Notes: generated by a model from the sequence alone, not told the origin. Shown: positions 51,745 to 60,762, numbered from the stretch's first letter. The stretch is DNA of 64,000 bases from Streptomyces guryensis (GCF_021261325.1 NZ_JAJSBI010000001.1:1-64000), one strand, 5' to 3'. Numbers and translations: made by a program.

Positions 51745-51794
51745 GACGATGGCGAGACAGTTCGCGCTTTCCGCGAACAGGCCTCGCCATCGTC
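51745..51794 (-). terminator. long hairpin terminator of tRNA-Lys copy 3
   Basis: GACGATGGCGAG pairs with CTCGCCATCGTC and an inner GTTCGCG/CGCGAAC stem with CTTTC loop, immediately past the tRNA 3' end. Confidence 0.8.
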
Positions 51795-51798
51795 ACAG

Positions 51799-51872
51799 TG
51801 CGCCGCCAGGGACTCGAACCCCGGACCCGCTGATTAAGAGTCAGCTGCTCTAACCAACTGAGCTAGCGGCGC
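51799..51872 (-). tRNA. tRNA-Lys(CTT), copy 3
   Basis: Identical 74 nt to copies 1 and 2. Upstream flank CCTGCTGACGTCGTA is shared with copy 1. The stop of the neighbouring gene lies within its 5' end. Confidence 0.97.
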
Positions 51873-52456
51873 CTGCTGACGTCGTAGACCTTAGCATCCT
51901 GATCGGCGGGAGGAAAAATCGATATGCGCACCGCCGCACGGGCGGCCCGTACGGCCGCCCAGAGCAGGATCTCGGGGCCCGGCAGCCAGGGATGGCGAGT
52001 GTCGGGGGCGACCAGCCAGCGGGAGTCGGGGGAGGCCGGCGGGGTGGTCGTGAGCAGGGGCGGGACGGTCACCGCGTCGCCCCTGCCGTGGCACAGCAGC
52101 GGCGGGATCGCCCCCGTACGGCCGAACTCCTCCCAGCGCAGCAGTGAGGGCAGCCGCTGGGCCGTGCCGGGCGCCGCGAACAGCAGCATCCGGCCCCGGA
52201 AGGTCGCCACCGGACCGGAACCCGGGCCCTCGTCCCACAGCCGGTCGACCATCCGGCGCGCGAAGACCGCCGGCGCGCTGACGACGTCGAAGGCCGAGCC
52301 GCACGGGAGCACCACCGGGGCGTCGGCGCGCTCCCTCCAGAGGGCGAGCGTGCTGCGCGGATACGTCCCTGCCGAGGCGAGCCAGGCGGCGCCGTCCGCG
52401 GTGACCCCGCTGACGTCGAAGCGGTCGGAGAACACGTCGGTGCGTTCGCTGCTCAT
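51863..52456 (-). CDS. prim-pol-like (bifunctional primase/polymerase N-terminal) protein
   Basis: A 197-residue cytosolic protein. GAAWLASAGTYPRSTLALWRERADAPVVLPCGSAFDVVSAP and GPVATFRGRMLLFAAPGTAQRLPSLL resemble the N-terminal prim-pol domain of actinophage-type and Streptomyces proteins, but the catalytic DxD is not plain. LLTTTPPASPDSRWLVAPDTR ends it. Replicative activity is doubtful. ATG 52456. The last codons and TAG fall in tRNA-Lys copy 3 by 10 bp. Confidence 0.65.
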   Translation of the reverse strand: MSSERTDVFSDRFDVSGVTADGAAWLASAGTYPRSTLALWRERADAPVVLPCGSAFDVVSAPAVFARRMVDRLWDEGPGSGPVATFRGRMLLFAAPGTAQRLPSLLRWEEFGRTGAIPPLLCHGRGDAVTVPPLLTTTPPASPDSRWLVAPDTRHPWLPGPEILLWAAVRAARAAVRISIFPPADQDAKVYDVSRRR

Positions 52457-52586
52457 GGCATCTATATCTACCGGCTGTGAACGCACCGCTCCCCACGGTT
52501 GCCGGAAACCGGGACAGAGGGGAGAGGGGAGGAGTATCTTGCCCGCCTGGCATATGCCAAAGCGAAGTGGGTCGTATTCACACCGC

Positions 52587-52952
52587 TCACACGGGGTCCG
52601 CGGAGCCCCGTCCCTCGGCCCCGCTCATCAGGTCCCGTCCGTACTCGACCATCTTCTTGGCATAGTCCTCGGTCCACTCGGCGCGTTCCGCGATGTCCGC
52701 CGGCGTCAGCCGGTCGAACCGCCGGGGGTCGGCCAGTTGCGCGGCCGCCATCGCCTGGAACTCCACCGCCCGGTCGGCCGCCGCGCGGAATGCCTGCGCC
52801 AGCTCCGTCGAGCGGGCCAGCAGCGCCCGCGGATCGTCGATCGACTCCAGGTCGAAGAAGTGCTCCGGGTCGGAGGCCGCCTCCGCGGGCTCGAAGAGCA
52901 GGGGCGCGGGGCGTAGCCGCGGTTCGTTCCGACGCGGCGTGGGCTCCGCCAT
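52587..52952 (-). CDS. conserved hypothetical protein (121 aa)
   Basis: A charged, helical, signal-less protein: PLLFEPAEAASDPEHFFDLES, then DDPRALLARSTELAQAFRAAADRAVEFQAM and DRLTPADIAERAEWTEDYAKKMVEYG. The last part looks like a small helix-turn-helix or coiled-coil segment. I do not recognise it. It may belong to the nuclease-helicase operon by direction, 147 bp downstream. Confidence 0.65.
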   Translation of the reverse strand: MAEPTPRRNEPRLRPAPLLFEPAEAASDPEHFFDLESIDDPRALLARSTELAQAFRAAADRAVEFQAMAAAQLADPRRFDRLTPADIAERAEWTEDYAKKMVEYGRDLMSGAEGRGSADPV

Positions 52953-53078
52953 GTCTTCTCCTCCTCGTACGTCGCGATCGACCCGTCCAGGACCGGGCCA
53001 CCGTCCATTGTCCCGCGGCCACGCAAGTGGGCCGGGAACCCCGGGTCCCTCAAGGTCCGAACGGCACCCGATGTTCCC

Positions 53079-53095
53079 GGAGCCGCGCCGGCTCC
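53079..53095 (-). terminator. short hairpin at the end of the nuclease-helicase operon
   Basis: GGAGCC-GCGCC-GGCTCC just past the stop at 53100 on the minus strand; no U-run. Confidence 0.35.
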
Positions 53096-53096
53096 G

Positions 53097-53172
53097 CGGT
53101 CACGGCTGCCGGCTCACCCGGTGCTCGGCCAGGCGCGCCAGTACCGCTTGGTTCGCCTCCCAGCCGTCGGGG
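53097..53172. repeat. 76-bp direct repeat, copy 1
   Basis: Identical to 53267-53342, offset 170 bp. It covers the 3' end of the small ORF at 53100. Confidence 0.9.
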
Positions 53173-53273
53173 CTGTATTCATTGGCCGCCTCCGGCGGCG
53201 TGCCGGGCTCCGGCCGGCGGGTTGGCGGGGCGGGGGTCGAGGGGAGTTGCTGGGTGTCCGGGGTCTCGGTCAC
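53100..53273 (-). CDS. small ORF duplicating the helicase C-terminus (57 aa)
   Basis: The GTG at 53273 overlaps the helicase TGA (GTGA). A proline/threonine-rich start (VTETPDTQQLPSTPAPPTRR) leads to PDGWEANQAVLARLAEHRV, the same last 23 residues as the helicase. It arises from the 76-bp duplication. It may be a real small protein sharing a docking tail, or a by-product. Confidence 0.4.
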   Translation of the reverse strand: MTETPDTQQLPSTPAPPTRRPEPGTPPEAANEYSPDGWEANQAVLARLAEHRVSRQP

Positions 53274-53342
53274 GGCTGCCGGCTCACCCGGTGCTCGGCC
53301 AGGCGCGCCAGTACCGCTTGGTTCGCCTCCCAGCCGTCGGGG
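53267..53342. repeat. 76-bp direct repeat, copy 2
   Basis: It covers the 3' end of the helicase gene, identical to copy 1 at 53097-53172. Confidence 0.9.
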
Positions 53343-54607
53343 AACTTCACCAGGGTTCCCAGCTGCACCGGCTCCGTGGAGGGATAGTCGTCCAGGAGTT
53401 CGCTCACGCCTGCCCGGCAGACCACGATGCAGGCGTGGCGGTGGCGGGAGGTGAGGACGCACAGACGGCCCGTTTCCAGGTGGAAGGCGGTGGCGTCGGG
53501 GCGGCCGGAGAGGGGATGGAGGATGACCGTGACGTCGTACTCGCGGCCCTGGAGGCGGTTCGCCGTGTCGACCGTGACGTCCGTGACGCCCAGCTCCGCC
53601 AGTGCCGCCCGGACGGCCGCCGCCTGGTCGCGGTGGGCCGTGCCCACGGCGATCCGGTCGGGGGTCAGGGGCAGGGGCTCCTCGGGTGCGCGCTCCGACG
53701 TCGCCGCGCCGCCCCGGTCCACCAGCCGCCGTACGACCGTCGCGACCGCCCGCACCGCTTCGGGGTCGGTGCGCGGGGTGTGCCGGGCGGGCAGCTCCAG
53801 CAGGCCCCAGCCCCACTCGGCCGCCTCGTCGATCACCCGGTCGGGGCCGGAGCCGTCGGACGGCACGGCGAAGGCGAGACGGCGGTCGCCGTGGCCCGTG
53901 CCGCTACGGAAGGGCGTGTACGGGTAGAAGGCGTCCGAGACCAGGGGGGCCGCGGAGGCCGGGAGGCGCCAGGACACCGGCAGGCGGTGCTGCGGCAGTT
54001 CCGGGTTGTGGGCCAGAAGGGTGGTCACGGCGGAGGCCGAGGGGTCGTACGACAGCCCCGCCCACTGCTCGCTGCCCACGATGGAGAAGGGGTCGAGCTG
54101 ACCCGGATCGCCCACGAACAGCGCCCGCTCGAACAGCCCCGCCACCGCGAGCAGCGCGTCCGAGCGCATCTGGTACGCCTCGTCCACGATGGCGTGCCGC
54201 CACGGCTCGTCGACCTTCACATGAGCCCACTTCGCGGCCGTGGAGATGACGACCGAGAGGCCGGTCAGATCGCCCGCCTTCGCCGACTTGCGGACGTTCG
54301 GCAGGTCGTCGAGCGCCTTGTCGTAGGGGTCCGTGTCGCTGCTGTGAAGGCGGCCGACGGCAAGTTCCCGGTTCTTCTCCGCGAGGCGCAGCACGAGGTC
54401 GTCGACCTGGGCGTTCGTCTGGGCGACGATCATCAACGGGCGCCCCGCGTCGGCCAGTTCGAGGGCCGCGCGGACGACGAGCGTGGACTTTCCGGCGCCG
54501 GGCGGCGAGTCGACGACCACGCCGCGGTGGGTGCCGTGCAGGGTGTCGCGCAGGATGGCGTCGGTGGCCTCCGCGGCCAGGGCGCCGGGGTCGAAGGCGG
54601 ATGTCAC
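53270..54607 (-). CDS. Upf1-like superfamily 1B helicase
   Basis: A 445-residue helicase. Walker A SPPGAGKST (34-42), motif Ia TNAQVDDLVLRLAEK (like the T-N-x-A-V-D of Upf1/Dna2), DEAY at 142-145, motif III LFVGDPGQLDP, motif IV PVSWRLP, and motif V/VI TANRLQGREYDVTVI and TSRHRH. It is third in an operon after a Fe-S nuclease and an unknown protein; GTGA overlap with the latter. Confidence 0.88.
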   Translation of the reverse strand: MTSAFDPGALAAEATDAILRDTLHGTHRGVVVDSPPGAGKSTLVVRAALELADAGRPLMIVAQTNAQVDDLVLRLAEKNRELAVGRLHSSDTDPYDKALDDLPNVRKSAKAGDLTGLSVVISTAAKWAHVKVDEPWRHAIVDEAYQMRSDALLAVAGLFERALFVGDPGQLDPFSIVGSEQWAGLSYDPSASAVTTLLAHNPELPQHRLPVSWRLPASAAPLVSDAFYPYTPFRSGTGHGDRRLAFAVPSDGSGPDRVIDEAAEWGWGLLELPARHTPRTDPEAVRAVATVVRRLVDRGGAATSERAPEEPLPLTPDRIAVGTAHRDQAAAVRAALAELGVTDVTVDTANRLQGREYDVTVILHPLSGRPDATAFHLETGRLCVLTSRHRHACIVVCRAGVSELLDDYPSTEPVQLGTLVKFPDGWEANQAVLARLAEHRVSRQP

Positions 54608-56193
54608 AGCACGTCCTCCGAGGTCAGGGGATCGGCGGCCTCCGCAGCGGCCTCGCCCGGCGGTCCGCCATGGGTCCACGGCGTCTCCTGCGGGTCGGGC
54701 AGCTTCGGGCCGCCCCGCTGCTCGTGCTCGAAGAGGGTGAAGCAGAGTTGGTCGCCCTTCTCGGGCACCGACCCGGCCTCGGGCTCCTTGCCGCGCCCCA
54801 TCTTGTCGACCACGCGCAGCACGAGCAGATCCTCCGCCTCCCACCCGACGAACTCCGCCGCCTGCGGCTTGCCGCCCAGCGAGCGGTACACCCTGACCCG
54901 CTCGCCCAGGTGTGGGCGGTCCTCCGTCCGCACGGTGACCAGGGGGCGCGGGCTGGGCCGCTTGCTCTCGCTGTACGCCATCACCACATCCGTCACCTCC
55001 CCGGCGAACGCCTCCCCGGACAGCCGCCGCCCCGCCATCACCAGCGGATCGTCAAGCGCCTCCTGGGCCTCCAGACGGGCCTGTTCGCGCTCGCGTGCGG
55101 CGAGCTTGTTGGCGGCGGTGACCGCGTCGTCGCGGCGCGGCTGCGGCGGTTCGCCCGCGACGATCCGGTCGCGGTGGGCGGTGAACGACCAGCGGTCGCG
55201 TGTCCACCGCTCCTCGACGTGCGCCCCGTCGGGCAGCGCCCGCAGCAGGTCGAGGCCCTGCCAGACCTTCTCCCAGGTGGGCAGGGTGCGGCTCAGCACC
55301 AGCTCGCGGATCTCCCGCTCGGCGGCGGTGAGTTCACCGAGCCGGTCGTCCGCCTCCGGACCGTCCTCGGCGGTGGCGAGGGCGGTACGCGCGCGGTCGT
55401 AGCGCTCGATCGCGGGCGCGAGCAGCTTGTTGTCGAACGCCGGGTCGGTGGCCGGTCCGGCAGGCGGGCACATCAGCTGGCCCTCGGGGTCGCGGGCGAG
55501 CTCGGCGTGCAGGGCGGCCTCGGCGCCCGTCGAGCCGTCCGGCGGGTCGATCCAGGCGAGCAGGGCGCCCAGGTGCTGGTCCTCCAGGGTGGACTGTCCG
55601 GTTGCCCAGTGCCGGGCCAGGAGGTCCGTCATCGCCGGCAGGAGGGAGGAGCCGGGGACGCGGGCGCGCTCCCCGAAGTGCGTCAGCCAGCGCCCGAGCA
55701 GCGGCACGCGTGGGGGCGCGGGGTACGGCGCCTCCGGGTCCTGCTCCGCCGTACGCCTGAAGCGCATGGAGCGGCCCAGCAGCCGTACGAAGTCGACGCC
55801 CGCTCGGCTCGGCACGATCAACTGCGGGGCGTCCGCGCACAGCTCGACCTCGACTTTGACCCGCTTGCCGGTCTCCGGGTCGGTCTCGTTGCGCTCGGCG
55901 GCCTCCACGTCCTCCGTGTACGCGTCGAGATACGGCAGGACGACGTCGGCCAGCTCGGCCAGGAACGTGAACCTGAGGTCACGGTCGCGCGGCTGCGGCA
56001 CCGCCAGGAGGCGCGGCGCGTACCGGTCGGTGCCCACGAGCGCACCGAGCGGGGCGCCGGCCTCGCCCGCGGTGGTGAGCGGCACGAAGACGAGGGGCCG
56101 CTCGGACAGATGCCGGTGCCGGACGGTGGCGGCGGGCTGGGCTCGGCCGGTGCGACAGGCTTCCAGCCGGGCGAGCGTCGTGATCAGCGACAC
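54604..56193 (-). CDS. unknown 529-aa protein of the nuclease-helicase operon
   Basis: A cytosolic protein without a known motif. The N-terminus has LVFVPLTTAGEAGAPLGALVG and DLRFTFLAELADVVLPYLDAY; the middle is helical (RELVLSRTLPTWEKVWQGLDLL, HVEERWTRDRWSFTAHRDR); the C-terminus has a beta part ERVRVYRSLGGKPQAAEFVG. No Walker or nuclease motif. It overlaps the helicase by GTGA, so it is presumably a subunit of the same complex. Confidence 0.8.
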   Translation of the reverse strand: MSLITTLARLEACRTGRAQPAATVRHRHLSERPLVFVPLTTAGEAGAPLGALVGTDRYAPRLLAVPQPRDRDLRFTFLAELADVVLPYLDAYTEDVEAAERNETDPETGKRVKVEVELCADAPQLIVPSRAGVDFVRLLGRSMRFRRTAEQDPEAPYPAPPRVPLLGRWLTHFGERARVPGSSLLPAMTDLLARHWATGQSTLEDQHLGALLAWIDPPDGSTGAEAALHAELARDPEGQLMCPPAGPATDPAFDNKLLAPAIERYDRARTALATAEDGPEADDRLGELTAAEREIRELVLSRTLPTWEKVWQGLDLLRALPDGAHVEERWTRDRWSFTAHRDRIVAGEPPQPRRDDAVTAANKLAAREREQARLEAQEALDDPLVMAGRRLSGEAFAGEVTDVVMAYSESKRPSPRPLVTVRTEDRPHLGERVRVYRSLGGKPQAAEFVGWEAEDLLVLRVVDKMGRGKEPEAGSVPEKGDQLCFTLFEHEQRGGPKLPDPQETPWTHGGPPGEAAAEAADPLTSEDVL

Positions 56194-56284
56194 GGAGGCT
56201 CCTCCGAACAGGGGGCCGGGACCCCGTCGTGCGGGCCCCGGGCGTGGTGGGACGGCGCCGGAGCGGCCGCAGGCGGGAACGCCG

Positions 56285-57499
56285 TCAAGACCGGCCACCC
56301 CCCGTCGTGGCATCCACCGTGGCCAGCGGCCCGCGGTTCTGCAGCGCCTCCGCGCGCAGCCGGGCCGCCCTCCGCAGGGCCGTCACCGCTGGATCCTCCG
56401 GGTCTCCGGCTTCTCCCCGAGCCGCCGAAAGGACGTCCTCGACCGTCGTCAGACCGCCCAGTTCGGCACGGACCGAGCGGCCCAGGGACGTCACCGCGCC
56501 GGCCGCGCGGGAGCGGTCGCGGCAGTGGAAGGCCAGCTCGCAGGCGGACAGGCACTCGGGCGCGAACGCCGCCGGGACCGACTCGACGGCCGAGGTCAGC
56601 TCGTCGGAGGGCAGCTCCGGGGAGAAGCAGGTGCCCTCGGGGAGCGTGTCGGCGATGTCCTCGATGCGGGTGAGACGCGCCAGCTGGCGGCCGGTGACCG
56701 CGCGCTGCTTGCGCACGTCGACGGCCGAGGCGGTGGGCAGGTTGGAGAAGTCCTTCGGACAGACGAGGAGGATCCGGTGCCGTACCGCGGGGGCCGGATC
56801 GAGGCGGGCCGCGACCTCTTCGAGGGCGAGCACGTAGACGGCCGCCTGGCGTGCCGCCGCGCCCACCTTCGCCGGGTCCGCGGAACCGTCCAGCATCGGG
56901 AAGGACTTGATCTCCACGACCGTCCAGCTGCCGTCGGGATGCACCACCACGGCGTCCGGCTCCAGGAACGCGGGGGAGCCCGCGACGTCGAGCGCGAGCA
57001 TCGGGTGGTCGAGGAGTGTCCAGGTTCCGGCGGCCGCGGTGGCCTCGCGCAGCGCCAGCGCCGTACGGGCCGCGCGGCCCTCGGGGCCGGTCGCGGCAAG
57101 GTCCGGCACCTGCGCGTCGGCGGGCGGTTCCGCGCGCCGGTCCAGCTTCTCGTGCACCAGCCGCAGCAGCTCCGCGCCGCCGTCCGCCTTGACCTTCGCC
57201 TCGAACGCGTTGCCCCGGGTGAACGCGAACTGCGACTGCCCGAAGGCCGACGGGGAACCCAGCGCGCTCGCCACCGCGGCCTTGTTCACCCCGGCGCCGT
57301 CCAGGATCGCGCGCCGTTTGCAACCGGGGTTGGCGGCGAGGGCGGCCAGGGCGCGCGCGTCCAGCGCCTTGGCCGGCAGGTCGGGACCGCGCAGCTCAGC
57401 GAGCCGCTGCCGGAGCGCCTTCCCCCGCGTCCGTGGGAGAGGCACCCGGCTCGGCTCCGGATCCGATCCGGGACTCGAGCTGCCGTGGAATTCGCTCAC
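56285..57499 (-). CDS. PD-(D/E)XK nuclease with Cas4/AddB/Dna2-type Fe-S cysteines
   Basis: About 404 residues. Four cysteines: C60 (NPGCKRRAI) and C316-x3-C320-x5-C326 (ECLSACELAFHC), the one-plus-three layout of the Fe-S ring in Cas4, AddB and Dna2. Nuclease core: RGNAFE (96-100), LEPDAVV (D182), VVEIKSF (E196, K198), QAAVY (Q218). It is first in the operon. The start is uncertain: GTG 57499 is chosen; the frame is open to 57556 and all starts overlap the PAP2 gene's 3' end. Confidence 0.85.
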   Translation of the reverse strand: MSEFHGSSSPGSDPEPSRVPLPRTRGKALRQRLAELRGPDLPAKALDARALAALAANPGCKRRAILDGAGVNKAAVASALGSPSAFGQSQFAFTRGNAFEAKVKADGGAELLRLVHEKLDRRAEPPADAQVPDLAATGPEGRAARTALALREATAAAGTWTLLDHPMLALDVAGSPAFLEPDAVVVHPDGSWTVVEIKSFPMLDGSADPAKVGAAARQAAVYVLALEEVAARLDPAPAVRHRILLVCPKDFSNLPTASAVDVRKQRAVTGRQLARLTRIEDIADTLPEGTCFSPELPSDELTSAVESVPAAFAPECLSACELAFHCRDRSRAAGAVTSLGRSVRAELGGLTTVEDVLSAARGEAGDPEDPAVTALRRAARLRAEALQNRGPLATVDATTGGGRS

Positions 57500-58343
57500 C
57501 CGCGGAAGTCTGGCATCCGGCACTGACAATTGAGGAACCTGCGACCTGAGAGCCACCCGCGCCGGAGGACAGCCGCTGCCTGACCGAGTCCGCGCCCCGC
57601 ATGACGTACGGCGTCAGGAGCAGCCCGACGCCCATCACGGCCGCACCCGCGACCGCATCCAGGAAGTAGTGGTTCGCGGTCCCCAGGACCACCATCGTGG
57701 TCCCCAGCGGGTAGGCCACGGCGGCGACCTTCGTCGCAGGCGTCCGGCCGTACCGCCACAGCATGACCCCGCACCACAGCGCCCAGCCCACATGCAGGCT
57801 CGGCATGGCCGCGTACTGGTTCGTCATCCCCCCGAGACCGCGCGGGGCGCTGGCCTCGCTGCCCCACCAGCCGTACGAGCTGTACTGGGCCATGGTGTCC
57901 ACGAAGCCATGGCCCGCGGACAGCAGCCGCGGCGGGCAGGTCGGCAGCAGGGTGAAGCCGATCAGGCCGAAGAAGGTGGACGTCATCAGCCAGGTGCGGG
58001 CCGCGCGGTAGTGCGCCGCGCGCGATCGGAACAGCCAGACCAGGATCGCCGGCGTGACCAGGTAGTGCAGCGACGCGTACCAGAAGTCGGCCGGGACGCC
58101 GAGCCACGCCTCGTGCGTGAAGAGCCGGTTGAGCGGGTGCTCGGCGTTGATGTGCAGGAACTTCTCGATGTGCAGGATCGCCACACCGTGGTCGACGGCG
58201 CTGGAGGTGTCACCGCGCGCGAGAAGGCGGCCGGCCGAGTAGCAGGCGTACACGAGCAGGATCAGCGGCAGCTCGGTCCACCAGCGCAGGCGGGTCCGCG
58301 GGGTTGCTGCCTCGATGCCCGGTGTCGTCTCGGTCTTCGGCAT
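57396..58343 (-). CDS. PAP2-superfamily membrane phosphatase
   Basis: A 315-residue protein with six helices. Motifs AMPSLHVGWALW (SxH) and ANHYFLDAVAGA (HxxxxD) belong to PAP2_3/AUR1-like enzymes, which act on lipid or inositol-phosphate diesters. The polar C-terminal 40 residues overlap the nuclease gene. ATG 58343 with GGGGGAGG before it. Confidence 0.9.
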   Translation of the reverse strand: MPKTETTPGIEAATPRTRLRWWTELPLILLVYACYSAGRLLARGDTSSAVDHGVAILHIEKFLHINAEHPLNRLFTHEAWLGVPADFWYASLHYLVTPAILVWLFRSRAAHYRAARTWLMTSTFFGLIGFTLLPTCPPRLLSAGHGFVDTMAQYSSYGWWGSEASAPRGLGGMTNQYAAMPSLHVGWALWCGVMLWRYGRTPATKVAAVAYPLGTTMVVLGTANHYFLDAVAGAAVMGVGLLLTPYVMRGADSVRQRLSSGAGGSQVAGSSIVSAGCQTSAGERIPRQLESRIGSGAEPGASPTDAGEGAPAAAR

Positions 58344-58537
58344 CCGATCGCCTCCCCCTTCGTTCTCGCCCGGCGCCCGGCGGTGCGGTCGTGCCACTTT
58401 ACGGCGTATGTGCGCGCCCCTCTCGGGCGCCCCCGGCCCTCATAGACGCAGAGATCGCCCACCGGGTTGCCCGCAGCAGGCGTGCGCGATGATGGAGTGG
58501 TTCCGCCTGCGACTTCTCCTGGAAGGCCTCTCAGCTC

Positions 58538-59137
58538 ATGGCACCGCGCATTCTGCTGGCCCGGCACGGACAGACCGAGTGGTCGTTGTCCGGCAAGCAC
58601 ACCGGCAGGACCGACGTGCCGCTCCTGGAGGAGGGCCGACGCGGCGCCAAGCTGCTCGGCGAGCGGCTGCAGCGGGCGCCGTTCGAAGGGCTTCCCGGGG
58701 TTGCCGTCCGCACCAGTCCGCTGGCACGCGCGCGTGAGACGTGCGAACTTGCCGGGTTCGGGGAGCGGGCGGGCGTGTGGGACACGCTGATGGAGTGGGA
58801 CTACGGGGCGTACGAGGGCATGACGCCCGAGGAGATTCAGGGTGTGCGGCCGGGGTGGCTGATCTGGCGGGACGGGGTTCCGGAGGGTGAGGCGCTTGCC
58901 GACGTGGTGGGTCGGGCCGATGAGGTTGTGGCGTGGGCGCGGGGTGAGGACCGGGATGTGTTGGTTTTCGCCCACGGGCACATTTTGCGGGCGATCGGGG
59001 CTCGGTGGTTGGGGCTGCCGCTGGAGTTCGCCGCTCGGATCCGGCTGAATCCGACCTCGCTGTCGGTGTTGGGGTGGGCTTATGGCGAGCCTGCAATTGA
59101 GAGCTGGAACGATCTGGGGCACTTGACCGGGGAGTGA
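58538..59137 (+). CDS. histidine phosphatase family protein
   Basis: A 199-residue cytosolic phosphatase: [10 protein letters not shown] (catalytic H10 after R9), [21 protein letters not shown] and [19 protein letters not shown] (second H). Phosphoglycerate-mutase fold; SixA/CobC-like phosphatases are candidates. Confidence 0.92.
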   Translation: MAPRILLARHGQTEWSLSGKHTGRTDVPLLEEGRRGAKLLGERLQRAPFEGLPGVAVRTSPLARARETCELAGFGERAGVWDTLMEWDYGAYEGMTPEEIQGVRPGWLIWRDGVPEGEALADVVGRADEVVAWARGEDRDVLVFAHGHILRAIGARWLGLPLEFAARIRLNPTSLSVLGWAYGEPAIESWNDLGHLTGE

Positions 59138-59295
59138 GCTGTGCCCGGCGGTGTCGCCGGCGGGCGGGGGTGTCGCCGGCCGGCGCTTGCCGGGTGCCGC
59201 TCTCTCTGGGACGGGTGCCGCCCCAGCGGCACGATTGCCCGCAGCTGCGTCGGCACGACTGCCTGTCGGCTACGCGCGCGTGCCCCCCGCTGCGG
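59138..59295. other. intergenic, convergent gene ends
   Basis: 158 bp rich in GCCGGCGGGCGG-like short dyads (near 59150-59190) that can form a terminator for both sides. Confidence 0.4.
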
Positions 59296-60762
59296 TCACG
59301 GCGTTCGGGGCTGGCTGGCGTGGCGTTCCAGGAAGCCCGATACGCCCGATGCCCTGCGGTGGGGGAGGAGGACCCTGGCCGTTCCTGCCAGCATCGTCTG
59401 GACTCGGGAGGACTGGACCTGGTCCAGGAGGTCCAGTACTCGCATGCCGGCTGCTGCCGCCTCGTCCGGGCGGCCGCCTCTTGCCAGGTCGTCCGCCAGT
59501 TCCGCGGTGTACAGGGCGATGTTGCGGGTGAAGTGCGGGTTCTGGAGCTGGGCCGCGCGGCGGGCGTGGCGGGCGGCGCGTGGCCAGTCGCCCAGCGTCG
59601 ACCAGCACTGCGCCTCCAGGCCCTCCAGTTCGGCCTCCCCGTAGAAGCTCATCCACTCGGGGTCGGCGTCCGAGGGGCCTCGCTCGAAGAGGGTCTGCGC
59701 GCGGACGAGCGCCTGCTCGCAGGCGGTGCGGTCGGCGAGTCCCGCCCAGCCGCCCGCCTCGCGCAGCGCGAGCAGCGACATCAGGCGGGCGGAGCCCAGG
59801 GGGCGCGCGACGCGTTGCGCCGCCTGCGCGGCCCGGACCGCCTCGCGTGGGCGGCCGGCGTCGCGCGCGAGGAACGCCGTGTTGCAGAAGCCGTGCGCCT
59901 CCAGGGCGTCGTCGCCGGTCATCCGGGCGGTCGCGAGTGCCTCCGCGTAGTGCGAACGGGCATCGTCGAACCGCCCCGAGTCGTGCGCCAGCCAGCCCAC
60001 GGAGATGGCGAGTTCACCGGCGCCCGAGTGGAGACGGTCGGCGGTCGTCTGCCGGGTCGCGCCGGCGTCCAGCAGCGCATAGGCGGCGCGCAACGGGGCC
60101 GACGCGCGCCGGTAGAGCCCGTCCGCGCCGTGCCGGTCGTCGAGCAGCCGGATTCTGCGTACGGCCTCTTCCAGCGCGTACGCGTCGTTCGCGCCGGGGC
60201 GGCGGACGGGACGCCCCGCTGCCGCGGCGTCGAGGGCGAGCCCGATCGGGCCCAGCGAGGCGGCGGCCACCGTGGCGCCACCGCCGGTCATGAATGCGCG
60301 ACGCAGCACGTCGCTCTCCTCGTAGTTCTCGTGAAGCGCATGGCTCTCGTGATGCCCATGCGGGTCGTAAGGGACTCGCGGGCCGTAAGGGACTTGCGGG
60401 TCCGGGCCGTCCTGCGTTTCATACGGCTCGTACGCCCCCTGTGTCTCACCGGTGGGGTGCGCCCGGCGTCCGCGTACGGACGAGCGGGGCGCGAAGCCCA
60501 GGTCGGTGAGGGTGCGGCCGGGGAACATATGCAGGAACACCCGTTCGTATGCGTAGTTGGGGCAGCGGATCTCACCCGCCTCGACCCGGCCGACGTAGCG
60601 CGCGTCGCAGCTGACCCGCTCCCCGATCTCGCGCGCGGCCCGACGCACCACGGCGGCGAACTCGGCCGGCGAGCGCTGTCCGCGCAACTGCCGGAAGACG
60701 AGGTTCGGCCGCGGTGGCCTGGGGGGCGTGGGCTGGGACGAGGTCAGCTCTGACGACGTCAT
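59296..60762 (-). CDS. XRE-like/TPR regulator (NsdA-type)
   Basis: A 488-residue protein. N-terminal HTH: NLVFRQLRGQRSPAEFAAVVRRAAREIGERVSCDARYVGRVEAGE. A central His/Tyr/Pro-rich linker carries a twin-arginine-like hydrophobic patch RRAFMTGGGATVAAASLGPIG. The C-terminus is TPR (HYAEALATARMTGDDALEAHG, ARHARRAAQLQNPHF). Proteins like NsdA repress development and antibiotics. ATG 60762. Confidence 0.8.
   Translation of the reverse strand: MTSSELTSSQPTPPRPPRPNLVFRQLRGQRSPAEFAAVVRRAAREIGERVSCDARYVGRVEAGEIRCPNYAYERVFLHMFPGRTLTDLGFAPRSSVRGRRAHPTGETQGAYEPYETQDGPDPQVPYGPRVPYDPHGHHESHALHENYEESDVLRRAFMTGGGATVAAASLGPIGLALDAAAAGRPVRRPGANDAYALEEAVRRIRLLDDRHGADGLYRRASAPLRAAYALLDAGATRQTTADRLHSGAGELAISVGWLAHDSGRFDDARSHYAEALATARMTGDDALEAHGFCNTAFLARDAGRPREAVRAAQAAQRVARPLGSARLMSLLALREAGGWAGLADRTACEQALVRAQTLFERGPSDADPEWMSFYGEAELEGLEAQCWSTLGDWPRAARHARRAAQLQNPHFTRNIALYTAELADDLARGGRPDEAAAAGMRVLDLLDQVQSSRVQTMLAGTARVLLPHRRASGVSGFLERHASQPRTP

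Noticed and set aside
52499..55402. 967-aa plus-strand open frame
   Set aside because: Antisense of the nuclease-helicase operon; no motif.
54601..56673. 690-aa plus-strand open frame
   Set aside because: Antisense to the 529-aa protein and nuclease.
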